Shown here in pieces: positions 12,388-23,188 of a stretch of DNA of 64,000 bases. Position numbers and translations under genes: made by a program. This DNA comes from Phascolomyces articulosus. Its lineage: Eukaryota; Mucoromycota; Mucoromycetes; Mucorales; Lichtheimiaceae. The notes under the pieces are model-generated. The model saw nothing but the letters and a program-made list of their open reading frames with translations. It did not search any database and had not been told where the DNA came from. The stretch covers positions 372,001-436,000 of the forward strand of contig JAIXMP010000020.1 in assembly GCA_025677815.1 (NCBI GenBank), written 5' to 3'. The first letter of the stretch is position 1, and each line of letters opens with the position of its first letter.

Positions 12388-12772
12388 AAAAAACACGTCC
12401 TTCTATATATAAAACACATCCCTCCTTTTCCTTTGGATCAAAAAAATAACTTACCAAGACAACGGCTTCAGTGGAATAGTACAAGAACATACCAAGTTGC
12501 TTCAAAGCACCAGTCACACGCAAGACTTCATCTTGAATAGACAAAGCCTTGACACCGGCTTGACCGAATTCAAATTGTTTAAACAAACGGAAGAACTTAC
12601 GGCCGTTACCAATATGTGTCTTTAAATCAGCCCAACGTTGAATAGCTTCCTTGGGAGCACCATTACGCAACAAATAAAATGCATAGAAACGAGAAAAGTA
12701 TTGAACAAAACGTAAAAGCTTTTCACGACCCACGGTGGTTTGAAGATATTTGTTAATTCCGGTGACAGACAT
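11762..12772 (-). CDS. PEX11: Peroxisomal membrane biogenesis protein Pex11
   Basis: Four exons: 12455-12772, 12109-12317, 11912-12022 and 11762-11816, with GTAAGT donors throughout; phases join cleanly to 230 residues, the usual Pex11 length. The N-terminus reads MSVTGINKYLQTTVGREKLL, matching the start of Pex11, including the amphipathic helix zone near residues 50-75 (GRKFFRLFKQFEFGQAG). A hydrophobic helix lies at FKFWLAALVMSVVSTL and another in the C-terminal segment (LLPFDEGIVGLAGMTTSW). The C-terminus is AMTSQWKKLNA. Pex11 bends the peroxisomal membrane and drives elongation and division. Intron 1 contains a CT microsatellite (12355-12381). It is convergent with the CBM21 gene. Confidence 0.95.
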
Positions 12773-15700
12773 TTTTTATTATTCTTTATATATATATAAA
12801 AAAAGGTGAAAGAAGAAGAAAAGAGAGAGAAAGAAAAAAAAGTAAAGGCCTTTAATAATACACAAACATATATAATAAAAAAAACCACACACATGCTTTT
12901 TAACAAAATTCCCGGAGCGGAATTATAATTTCATTACAGGACGATGACTTGGAAGCATATGACAAAACTTTGAAAATGCGGGATGGAAATGACAAATAGT
13001 CTATATTCCCGCAAAGGCATATTTCTTTTCCGTCATTTTTTGTATCTTCATATATACATATATATCATATAAAACATATAATAATATGCTGGGTGCCCCA
13101 CGTTTGAATGTGTAAAATGATTTGCATTTTTTTTCCCCACACACTTTTTATTCTAATATGAATGTAATATATGAATGAGAATTTTCTTATAAAAAGCCAC
13201 GTTTTTTTCAATTTGACAGCCTCTTTTTTTTTTCTTTCTCTCTTCTCCTTTTTTAAAGTTATTTTATTTTATTTTTTTGCATTGCATCCACTCTATCATT
13301 TTAGTGAAATATTTGGGTAAAATAAATCAATAAATCTATGTATCACATATTGTACATAGATAAACTGATATTTATATCCTTCTAAAAGATTCTAAACTAG
13401 TCAAGTAGTAGAGATATTTTTTTTTTGGGATTACCTAAGTAAAAACTATTTTTTTTTCTTGTCTTATATAAAACATGACATATCCACTTCACACACACAT
13501 TTCTATCATTATATATATAGATAACACGTATTTCTTTTTTACTACTACCCATTATATACTTCTTTACTCCACACTTTTCTACCAGTAAGTATATATATAC
13601 CAAGAAAGAAAAAGGAAGATTGTATTGCGGAATACAAAACCTTCTTTTCTTCCGGTAAACATCCGGTAGCAGTTCTGTGTATTTCATGGTCAGCAATCCG
13701 AACTGACCTTTTGAAATAATTATTCTGCAACACAGAAAAATACCTTATCTTTCTTTTGATATAGTTATAGACAATCTAAAGAAAAAGGTCCTTTTACTTT
13801 TCGTTGATCATGGCTTCTTTTTTTTCCATCTCAGCCTTGAATGAAAAAAGCAAAATGACTTTGGATGTTAAAAAAACTATAATAATGATTACTATCAATG
13901 ATATTTATATATCATAAAAATCTATTTTGTTCTTTGTTTGCTGTTGCTGCTATTGCTGTTGTTGTTTGTTGGTGTTTTATCTATAAAGAAAAAATAATGC
14001 GATTTTTGACAGATTGAAAACATGGTAAAATACGTCATAATTTTTTTTTTTTGACGGAAGGCAAACCTGAGTTTCTTTTACTTTCTATGGCTAGCTATAT
14101 GCGGAGCGATGAGGGGATAGGATCGGGTATTGTTCAATCACCCTTGAATTATTCTCTCTCTCTCTCTCTCAGTTTATTTTATAATTAAGGTTCTTCTGTA
14201 CTGTTCATGAGTATAAGTGACCATTCATGGATGATTCAGTAAACGGATACAGAGCTCAAGAATATAGGATGTTTCCTTTCAATTATCTTTCTAATATAAA
14301 GAAACATTGATCTCAATGTTCTACTATCTTCTTTTTATTAGCAAGTATAATACAAAGTACACTTCTTCTGATGATATATTTGTGAGCTTCTTTTTGTTGG
14401 TTAATAAAGGAGGTCATGATATTGTGGGTCTTTTTATACTACTTTCCTTGTCCATCCATAGATTGCTGATACATTCTCATTTATTGACATTAGTTTGTTG
14501 AAACAGGACATGTGCATTTTTTGTGCTGGATTATTATTAGCAGCAGCAGCCCTGTATTGTTTTCCTATTTGGAGAGCTGGTAAGAAAATGATGATGATGT
14601 TGAGTAATTAAGGAAAATTTTCATAGCTATAAACGCGTGAATGACACTGGTAATAAAGTTTTGTATCCCTTATCCCTGAAATATTATAACTAGTCTGATA
14701 TAATTAATTCATATTACGAAATTTAAATTTTGTACTGTACAATATGATATAAATATCATGGTCATAATGATCCCATTGTATATATCATCATGATGTAGTG
14801 ATATAATTCCATAATACTGTAACCAAAAACAAGAGACTTTTTTTATGTAAAATGTAATTATTTTATATTGAGTAATAATCAAAAACTAGATAAACAAGAA
14901 ATATACCTAGACAGACAGGTGATTGTTGTTTAATTTGTAATGACTATAATATAAAGAAAAATAATTTCACTTTGGGATTGTATTATTTTAGACAATTTGA
15001 TTCCATGTTGGTAGTAATAAAATAATTATTATCAGTGCTCAGACACCTTTGACATACAACGTATCATGGCTGTACTGGCGGTTTGCCATACATTGATCCA
15101 ATCGTGCCACACACCACCCCTTATCAATTTGTTCTTGGGATAGGGCAGGTTCTTCTGTCGCTTTTCCTGGAAGTTTTCCAATTCCTGATATGTCTTGGAA
15201 CGATGCTGATGTACTACGTAGCTCGTTGTTCAGTAGAAAGTTGAGTTGCCATACAAGAGAAGGTGGTAAAAGAGCAAGTGTAATCGATTCCATGATTCAC
15301 CTGTAAGATTAATATGTCAAAATTTTGAATGCATTTGCTTCTTTGCTCTGTTGGTGACCATCATTTAGGGTGCGATATGTATCCACGGAGAATGATATAG
15401 TAGGTAAACATAAAATGGAATAAATTCTATACTGTATATTATCTTGTATACCTTGTTAGAAATAAAGTCCTCCGAAGAAGTCCGTTTTGCAAACCACTGC
15501 ATGAAACGGAATATAATATATATATATATATATATATACTTTGAATATGTATAATATTGATCTCTTTTTCCCGTAATTTTGGTATTGAGGAAGAAAAAAA
15601 AAAGACAAACATCAAAGTATTTTTATATTTAAAATAGTCCAATGTATAATACTTTTTTTTTAAGAATTCATTGGACTAAATATATTTTAGGAAGCGAGGG

Positions 15701-16592
15701 TGAAAAAAAATGCCTTTTATATGTAAGATCTACTAAATTTTTATTTTGCATCATAATAACAAATTCTATTGTGATATTTCAAAACTAAAAGGTAAATGTC
15801 ACGTCTAAAACATAGCTAGGAGAGAAATAAAGATTAACCGTTGTAATAAGATCATTATGTTATATAATACGAAGATTTCCTTTTAGATCTAAGGTAATCC
15901 ATCCAATCACTCTATCCTTGGATTCACTTCTAATAACTTCACACTACTAATAATAAATAGTTATAACGAAGAGAATTTCTTTTTGAGAAGTACGTATCAT
16001 CGCTTTGTGCTTTTGAATAATTACCTATTTTTTTTTATGATAGTGATCATATATTCAAGTTGCCGTTGTTCAGTTTTATTATGTTCATTCTAGTTATAAA
16101 TTAAAATTTATGAGAAAGTGCGCATATCCTCTTATTCATTACTGACGGCGTATATTCTCTTTGCTGTGAACATGAACATAAGTTTCAGTAAAAAGCGCCC
16201 AAGAAGAACTATTTTCCTTTAAATTGAAGAAAACTATCCATATAATATATTGGTTTTTTATATATCACATCTTTTTTTAGGATATGTAGTAGCAATTACT
16301 ATGTCCTCAGAATGGTGTAGCAATATAACGCACAAAAAAGAAATAAGATACTTTTTTTATTATTTAGTAAAATAAAATTTGATAACTATTAAGTATCAGG
16401 GTATCAAGCAAACAAGAAAAAATAACAAAGAGTTTATAGTAATAGCATTTATAGCTAGTATATGGTTATAAGGTATATAGCAACTACTATTTAATTCATG
16501 ATATAATAATGATAATAACAAAGAAAATTATAGTATAAATATGCTTTGGGATACCTTTTCGGATAAAGATTGTATAATAAAATATAAAATGA
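12773..16592. other. Gene-poor AT-rich region
   Basis: About 3.8 kb. The first few hundred bases are the Pex11 promoter. Apart from the 84-codon minus-strand ORF at 15039-15293, nothing is confidently coding. Fragments with fair splice signals occur (for example 13737-13838 minus and 14510-14640 plus) but no complete gene model could be built from them. Confidence 0.4.
15039..15293 (-). CDS. Unrecognised 84-residue ORF, possibly a gene fragment
   Basis: ATG 15293 to stop 15039. Composition is that of a normal protein rather than homopolymer: it starts MESITLALLPPSLVWQLNF, has a mixed middle (SFQDISGIGKLPGKATEEP) and ends CMANRQYSHDTLYVKGV. A TTACAG acceptor-like site sits just upstream of the ATG on the minus strand, so this could be the last exon of a spliced gene, but no convincing upstream exon was found. 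No family recognised. It stands alone in a gene-poor stretch and may be a relic. Confidence 0.3.
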   Translation of the reverse strand: MESITLALLPPSLVWQLNFLLNNELRSTSASFQDISGIGKLPGKATEEPALSQEQIDKGWCVARLDQCMANRQYSHDTLYVKGV

Positions 16593-16847
16593 TTACACAG
16601 CACCAAGGCAATAAAAAAGATCTCCATCTGTATAATACATGCAACCTTCAAAATCAGAGGATGGAGATGAGCTGGAAGAACGTTGTGCAGTTTTCAATTG
16701 TGATTCTTGTTCGCCCTTTTGCTGACCTTGTTGGTCAGTTGTTGATGTAACATCTTGCTCGTTAGCTGGTAGGGTTGGAGCCGCGTGAACCAAAGAAGAG
16801 GAAATTGTCAAGAGAGCAAAAGTGGCAATCAAAGTAGTTGATTTCAT
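16593..16847 (-). CDS. Small secreted protein (candidate)
   Basis: 84 residues from ATG 16847; an upstream in-frame ATG at 16907 would add 20 residues but would bury the signal peptide. The N-terminus MKSTTLIATFALLTISSSL VHA followed by APTLPA is a textbook signal peptide with a VHA-A cleavage site near residue 22. The mature part is about 62 residues: a Gln/Glu/Ser-rich, disordered segment and a C-terminal FEGCMYYTDGDLFYCLGAV with two Cys. A TATATAA sequence lies about 80 bases upstream (near 16923-16930) and CTATAAAAG slightly further out. No family recognised. Small size, secretion signal and an isolated position in a gene-poor island fit an effector-like or cell-wall peptide, but this is inference. 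Confidence 0.6.
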   Translation of the reverse strand: MKSTTLIATFALLTISSSLVHAAPTLPANEQDVTSTTDQQGQQKGEQESQLKTAQRSSSSSPSSDFEGCMYYTDGDLFYCLGAV

Positions 16848-19800
16848 ATTGTTAAATATAAAAGATATTTTGCTTTGGAGGGCAATATAATGTTCAATTT
16901 TTTTCACTTTAGAGAAGGCTGTTTATATAAGTTTTTCATAAACCAGCAGTGCTACTACAATAATGTTGTGATAGTTTTCCCCCTATAAAAGCCGGATATG
17001 CAGGTGTCATATTCTTTTTTTTTAGGGATAGAGCATACAAAATGATGAAGTATACATGACTTATAAAATATACTTTGTTTATCATGTTGATTTTTTTGGT
17101 AGAGAAAATATAAAACTATAGCTCTAACGCTGTTCTGTTATAAGTGATCCCTTTACTACCCTCTTTTCTTTTAACACTGAAAGTGATAATGGGTCTATCC
17201 ATCTATTTATTAGCTAAAGGACTATTTTAACAGCAGTTTATTAACAAAAATGGTATACATCGACCAAGTAACGTTAGTGAACGGGGGTAAGAGCGGGGGA
17301 GTATTTCCCCTGGAGTATGGGTTCACATTTGAGCGTTTGTCCAAAAAAAAAAAGATATACACAGTGCGTTTTACAAGCATGTATAGTTATAATTCTGAAA
17401 TCCTGAATATGTATATAACATAAGGAGAGAATAAAGAGGTATTGACTTTGCCGTAAAGCATTGCATGCATCTGAATACGTACTTATTTCAAGGAAAAGAA
17501 AAGTTATACACCCTTCTTTGTGAATCTGCATAACGTCGATCATTTTTGCCGTCGTCCAGGTTATAATTTCACTAAAAGACAAATATGAATATTTTTTATG
17601 TTATGCTTTATCTAAAGTTTAGCCACTTTTTATATATATATTGCATAGTAAAAATATATAGCAAATGATAGAATGATTATAACTAATAATAAAGGGTAAA
17701 TTGTACAAACTAAAAAGATAAACTCATAAATAATATCATATATACCGTATACAAGATTTTTCTTTTTTTATCCATAATGATATAATAATATTAATGCAAG
17801 AAAAGCAACCCATTTCTGAATTTGTTCGTAACTAAAGAATATTGCTTCAGCATGGGAATGACCATTTTGATGTGATTTTCCTTGTACCTTCGAATTTATT
17901 TCTTCTATATGCGTTGACTATCTATTATTCATTTCACCAGTAAGTTGTTCATGTGCAGTGAACTGCGTGTCCACCATGTTGATCATTGGGATCTAAAGTT
18001 AATATTCTTTTGCTATTAATAAATAGGGGTATTCTTCTATTATACTGTTTATTGGAGTACAATAACGTCTCTTCTTCATTATTGCCTGTTGTTGGTCTAT
18101 TATTTGTTAAGTATTGAAATGATGCACAAAGGAAGTCTCAGGGAAACAAACAATTTCATCATCTATTTCAGATATAAAAATGCTGGTAACAGACTCATCT
18201 TACTTGACATTCAAAACTCCAATGTATTGGTATTGAACCCACATTATCCACACTAGCTTAGCTTTTCCTCCTAAAGGGGGGGGGAGTTTTCAGCTGATGC
18301 TACATAGCTTTTCTTCATACATGATATTACCACAAAACATCGCAAGGAACAAGGGGCCATATCCCAATAGGTGCAGGTCAATTTAGTTTTCCACAGTAAT
18401 AAATATATAAATTTTAACGTATTAGTGTTGAGTAAATAATTGTACCAAAGTAAGATATTTCATGTCTCATAGGATTAAGATATTTGGTTTGAAAAAAGCA
18501 ATATAAGAAAGGATGAATTTTTTACTCCAAAGAGAAATAATTCCATTTCTTTTACAACTGTAAATTGTAATTTCTCTCTTTAAAAGATTCAATCTGCAAG
18601 TACCACTTTTTTTTTTAAAAAAAAACAAATATTATTATGTATATCGAGAATGGTGGTGTAAACACTTTATTATTTTATACGTAATATGTAGGTTGTATTG
18701 TTTGTTGTAATCTGGTTAGAAAAAAAAATACATAGAAGTAGTATGTAGCCCCTGATTTTTTTTCTGCATTGATATGAGTTATGCTAAGTATGCGATTATC
18801 CCTCTAAAATTTGATTATAATTCCGATGTATATCATTAAAAGTAAAAAGATTCATTGATTACACTACGAAAAAGAGCTCTAAATATTATAAAGATCAGAA
18901 TGAAAATGAGACAGGGATTTATATCAAAAATACTACGAGCGCAGCATCTACGGGGTAATCTTAGTATTATTATATACCTGCGGTGCACCCTTGATCCTCT
19001 TTTAGCAATACATTACCCCCTTCATCTTATTTGAATTGACAATCTTTTTCATTGAAATATACTTGTATAGTTTCTTCACTTTAAACAGCATGTTAATTTT
19101 TATCAGGTTATAATGAAGCTATAGGCATTGCATTAAATGGATAGAATGATACAAAAAACACTAAGTAAAATAAAAAGTTTTCTTTTTTCTTGCAACCAAA
19201 ATCGTATCTTATATTATTATACTATTATAATAACTTTTGTTTTTATTTATTTATTTAACAAGCTTATGTTTTTCATCTACATCGCGGTGTATAATTAATC
19301 GTTTACTATTTTTCAACTACTGAATTGCTGAACACGATATATTGTTTTTTTAAAAAAGCACAGGTATTTTTTTAGGCTTAGTTAACGGGTGCGTGTTTCT
19401 TTGTGGTTTTTTTTTTTTTGATTAAAGAAAAGCAGGATAAGAAAATTAACTTGACTATTTTTCATGCAAATAATGATATAACTACTACTTATTTATTTGC
19501 TGGTATTTATTACAAAGTCTTTACCTGGTTTTTTCTTTATTTATCTTATAGATGATATCCTACTATATAAGTAGAGCATAATATATATATATATATATAA
19601 TGATTTTCTATTGAGGTCTTTAGGTATAAATACTTGTATATACTAGTATATAAATTATAATAGAGATTACTGGTATAAGTAACTGTTTTACATTTAGAAA
19701 AACCAATAAAAAGATAATTAATCTATACTTCTCAAAAAACCCTACAAAAAAAAATCACTTACTATTAGCCCCCAAAAAAGACAAACCTATATATAAAGTT

Positions 19801-20242
19801 TATTCGACCTATGCTTCATAATGATAAACTACATGAAAGCAATCATTTAAATAATTATTAATAAGAAAAACTACACAAACAGATCATTTGAGTGGTACTC
19901 TATAAATAACAAAAAAAAAGTACACAAAAAAACTCGCCTTTTATAATACTCAAATTGCTATGTAACATCCACTCTGATGGCGAAGTACACAAAATGCCAA
20001 AAAGCCCACAAAAAAAACACACCGCTCTTAGCTAAAAGATGTATTACAAAAACTTACGTGTTACATGACCTAACACAATTTTTATAATGCATATAAGTAT
20101 CAAATTATATTATATAATAATTATCCTAGAATAAAAGATAAATTTTACAAGAACACACTTAGGTGAGAAAGATACAAAAGAAAAAAAAAACCCATAACAA
20201 TTAAAAATATCATACTCCATACAATGGTTTTGTTATTAACGA
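16848..20242. other. Intergenic, no supported gene
   Basis: 3.4 kb of AT-rich DNA. The proximal part holds TATA elements for the small secreted protein. An ORF at 17274-17582 (minus) is rich in Ile, Phe and Cys with no recognisable motif and is not accepted. An (AT)n run lies near 19582-19599. Confidence 0.4.
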
Positions 20243-20674
20243 CTATTGATTATCAACAAAAACGAAATCATTATCGAATAGTTGTGTGCCTTTGAACCCA
20301 TTTCTTCTAGCAGTAACCATCTCTTCAAGTCGTCCTTGTACAGCACCATGCCCATGGTAATTGGAGTCTATAAGATATTCCGTGTTCCCCTCATCGCTGA
20401 TGTGTCTATTTTTTTGGCTATGAGGAGGGACGTCGGCTTCAATCAGTGACATCAAAGGACTATTGGTCTCATCCAGAAATTGGTATCCAAGGGTTGCAGG
20501 ATAATCAGACAGGTTGTGAAATGTAAGTGTTAATGTGCCAGTACTTTTATAATGATAAATTTCTATTGAAAAACATTCCGTGCCATCTGCTGCTTCATAG
20601 ATTTTCTCTCGCGCATAATATTCATGTGGAAACTGGGATTCCTTTCCTTTGCCACCTTTAGGTGATATTGTCAT
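20243..20674 (-). CDS. Uncharacterised 143-residue protein
   Basis: Single-exon ORF from ATG 20674. Composition is clearly protein-like: Gly/Lys start (MTISPKGGKGKES), then predicted beta-strand pattern (CFSIEIYHYKSTGTLTLTFH, YPATLGYQFLDE), an EADVPPHSQKNRHIS block and a C-terminal helix (QGRLEEMVTARRNGF) ending in DNDFVFVDNQ. The alternating hydrophobic pattern suggests a small beta-sandwich, perhaps a stress- or ligand-binding domain, but no family is recognised. No signal peptide or membrane segment. On the coding strand a TTTTATAAC element lies near 20707-20715 and a pyrimidine-rich leader precedes the ATG, supporting real transcription. It is isolated in a gene-poor region. Confidence 0.6.
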   Translation of the reverse strand: MTISPKGGKGKESQFPHEYYAREKIYEAADGTECFSIEIYHYKSTGTLTLTFHNLSDYPATLGYQFLDETNSPLMSLIEADVPPHSQKNRHISDEGNTEYLIDSNYHGHGAVQGRLEEMVTARRNGFKGTQLFDNDFVFVDNQ

Positions 20675-23188
20675 TATTCTTAATTATTTTTTTTTTTTAA
20701 AAAAAGTTATAAAAGAGGGCAAAGTAATAAGAAAGAGTTGAAAATAAAGAGAATGGTGGCGCGCGTGAAAATGAAAAACTATCATGCTTTTATACTGAAT
20801 AATATTAAGTTTACTATATTACACAAAGGACAAAGCTATCGTAAGCACATATAACTAAACATGGAAAGTGTTCAGACCTTACCCAAAAGTAATCATACTG
20901 TAAATAAACTTGCTAAAAAGAAAGTCTATTCAAATCTTTGTCCTGTTAAAGGTTTCGTGGCTATAAAAAAATACAGAGCCTTGTACTACACGCGCCATAA
21001 AAATAAAAACCCCAAGAGCCAGGATATTTCTTGGATCGCTCATCAACATATAATACAAAAAGAAAGCATGTAACAAGTGATAATAGTATATGTAAGGAAA
21101 AACGCTTCAACTGTCGCTATGGGGGGCCGCTAGTTACTTTTTGGAGATATAAATATCTCCATAATTACTATAGTAAGTTGTTGTATACTTCTATCTTTAT
21201 TTTTTCTGTTCATCTGTTAACAAGGAATTGAAATGATATATGATTTATCTCGTTTCACTTCCATTATTTAGTTGGGACTCTTATTAAGTACCTATTTTTT
21301 TTAACTAGGAGAAGTAAATTAAATGTTTGTTTAGCTATATATCTCTTTCAAGAAGTTTTTATATACTGTTTAGAAATCATTTAATGGTGTGTGCCATATT
21401 CATTTTTTTTCATGCAAAATATAAATTGAGCCACAAATGGGCTTGGTAACCCATATTGTTCTCTCACGCACACTTTTTTTAACTGCGGGTTAATTTTCTT
21501 CATATTATTATGGAATCTCAATAATAATATTCATGCTAACGTATAAAAAGTTCAGTGTAAGTGATAGGCTCAGATGGGTGACGAGTGAATTTGGTGGATT
21601 AAATTCTAGTATGATACCTAAAAAACTTAATGATCCTAAAGTAAATAAGTAATATAATAATCCAAATATTGTAGTATTGAATGATAGAAGAGTTACATAT
21701 TAGAATATGTATTTTCTATCTCACAGTAATAGATTTCACTGGTGATTTTGAATACCCCGTCCTTCTCTTTATTTATTGTTATGAACTTCAAAAATCGATA
21801 TATTGGCAAGAGAATTAAATGGATAGATATAAGTAACTGGGTTCCTTCCTATATACTTATGTTCAATGCTCTTCTAAATCATACCATAATCACAGCTGAA
21901 AAATTGCCTAACATTTAATTAATATAATCTTTTAATAGTGACAATGCCTCGTTTTTTCTAACTCTAAGTTTTTTAATATAAACTCTAAGATTAGTGTAAG
22001 TTTTGAAGGTGATTTTCAATATTATAGAAACAAATAGAAGCGAAGAAAAAAGAGAAAAAAAGGCCCCAAATGTCAAAACTTGCATGTAAAAATAGTTCTC
22101 AGATATCGATCTTTGTAAGCGTGGACTCCGATGGCCAATCCATGTTGATGGTTATGAAGATAAAGTTTTTCTTCCGTCTTACTTCGACTAATCGGGGTGT
22201 TCATAACAAAGCTCCTTTATTAGATTTCGCTAAGCGCCTTTTGGAAAATATGGAGAATAAACGCACGTTCTACTAAACGACGGGTTATTAAAAAGAATTA
22301 TTTAGGGTTCTCCCGTTTTCCTTATAAACTGGAATAACTAACAATGAAATGTCATATTGATTTCTATGTTTGCAAAGTGCTCATTTTTCTCTTTACCACA
22401 TATATAAAAACGTAAAAGCCATGAGTCATCTTACTGTTTCGGATAAGCTCTTTGATAGGAAAAAAAAAGGTGTTACAAAAATATCGTGAAAGAGCATGCT
22501 TATAAAATTAGAAGATCCGACACATGTATAGCAGAGATTTGAAGGCGACATTTGACTGGATATATAAGCCATTTTTCATTTCACTTATGAGTTGAATATC
22601 CTTGAAGCTTGAGTTAATCATCATCGGATATTTTTCCATCTTTATACATAAGATCTATTATTATGAGTGACGATTAGGGTTTGTTTGGGGGTGAGGAAGA
22701 GAGGAAAAGAGAAATTTTAGCTGTATATGTGCTTTTTTTTTATTATTAAGCAACAGTAATAATATTAGCAGCCGTTAGCATTCATCTGTTGTTATTCCCC
22801 CCATTGGGTTACTACTATACTTTAAAATTAGTTATTAGCCCTTAGATAAAAAGATGCAAGTGCATGATCATGTAGATCTTATTTTGAAAGTATAACAAAT
22901 ACTTTATTTGGTGAAGTATATATGCTCCTAATCCAATCCATCACTTACAGGTGGTCGGGAAAACGAACGAAAACGACGGGAAGCAGAACACCTGAATTCA
23001 TGAGCATCTGTCCGTTGGATTATAATCCCGATGAATCGGTTGGCTGTGCTTGTGGAAAGCAAAGTTATATTATGAAAGGACCTCACAGACCTTTTTCTTT
23101 CTTTTTTTTTTTTTTGTTTTCTCTTCTTTTTTCACTCCTCTCCTTTTTCCTTTCTTACTTTTTCACTTTATATATTTTTGAATAAAAT
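20675..23188. other. Intergenic with decayed ORFs
   Basis: 2.5 kb. ORFs at 20861-21073, 22070-22276 and 22922-23185 have partly protein-like composition (for example CPLDYNPDESVGCACGK at about 23009-23059) but no start context, splice partners or recognised family; the last ends in poly-Phe. They could be relics of a mobile element. The last 100 bases are the pyrimidine-rich leader of the NADH dehydrogenase gene. Confidence 0.35.

Noticed and set aside
13737..13838. Minus-strand fragments with good splice signals (AEMEKKEAMINEK; acceptor TTCTGTGTTGCAG)
   Set aside because: No start exon or family match; neither phase of joining gave a recognisable protein.
14510..14640. Plus-strand tiny spliced ORF, MCIFCAGLLLAAAALYCFPI then a short second exon
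   Set aside because: Only 27 residues, no family match and no clear promoter; could be chance.
22922..23185. ORF with CPLDYNPDESVGCACGK
   Set aside because: Ends in poly-Phe from a T tract, overlaps the likely promoter of the NADH dehydrogenase gene, and no domain is recognised.
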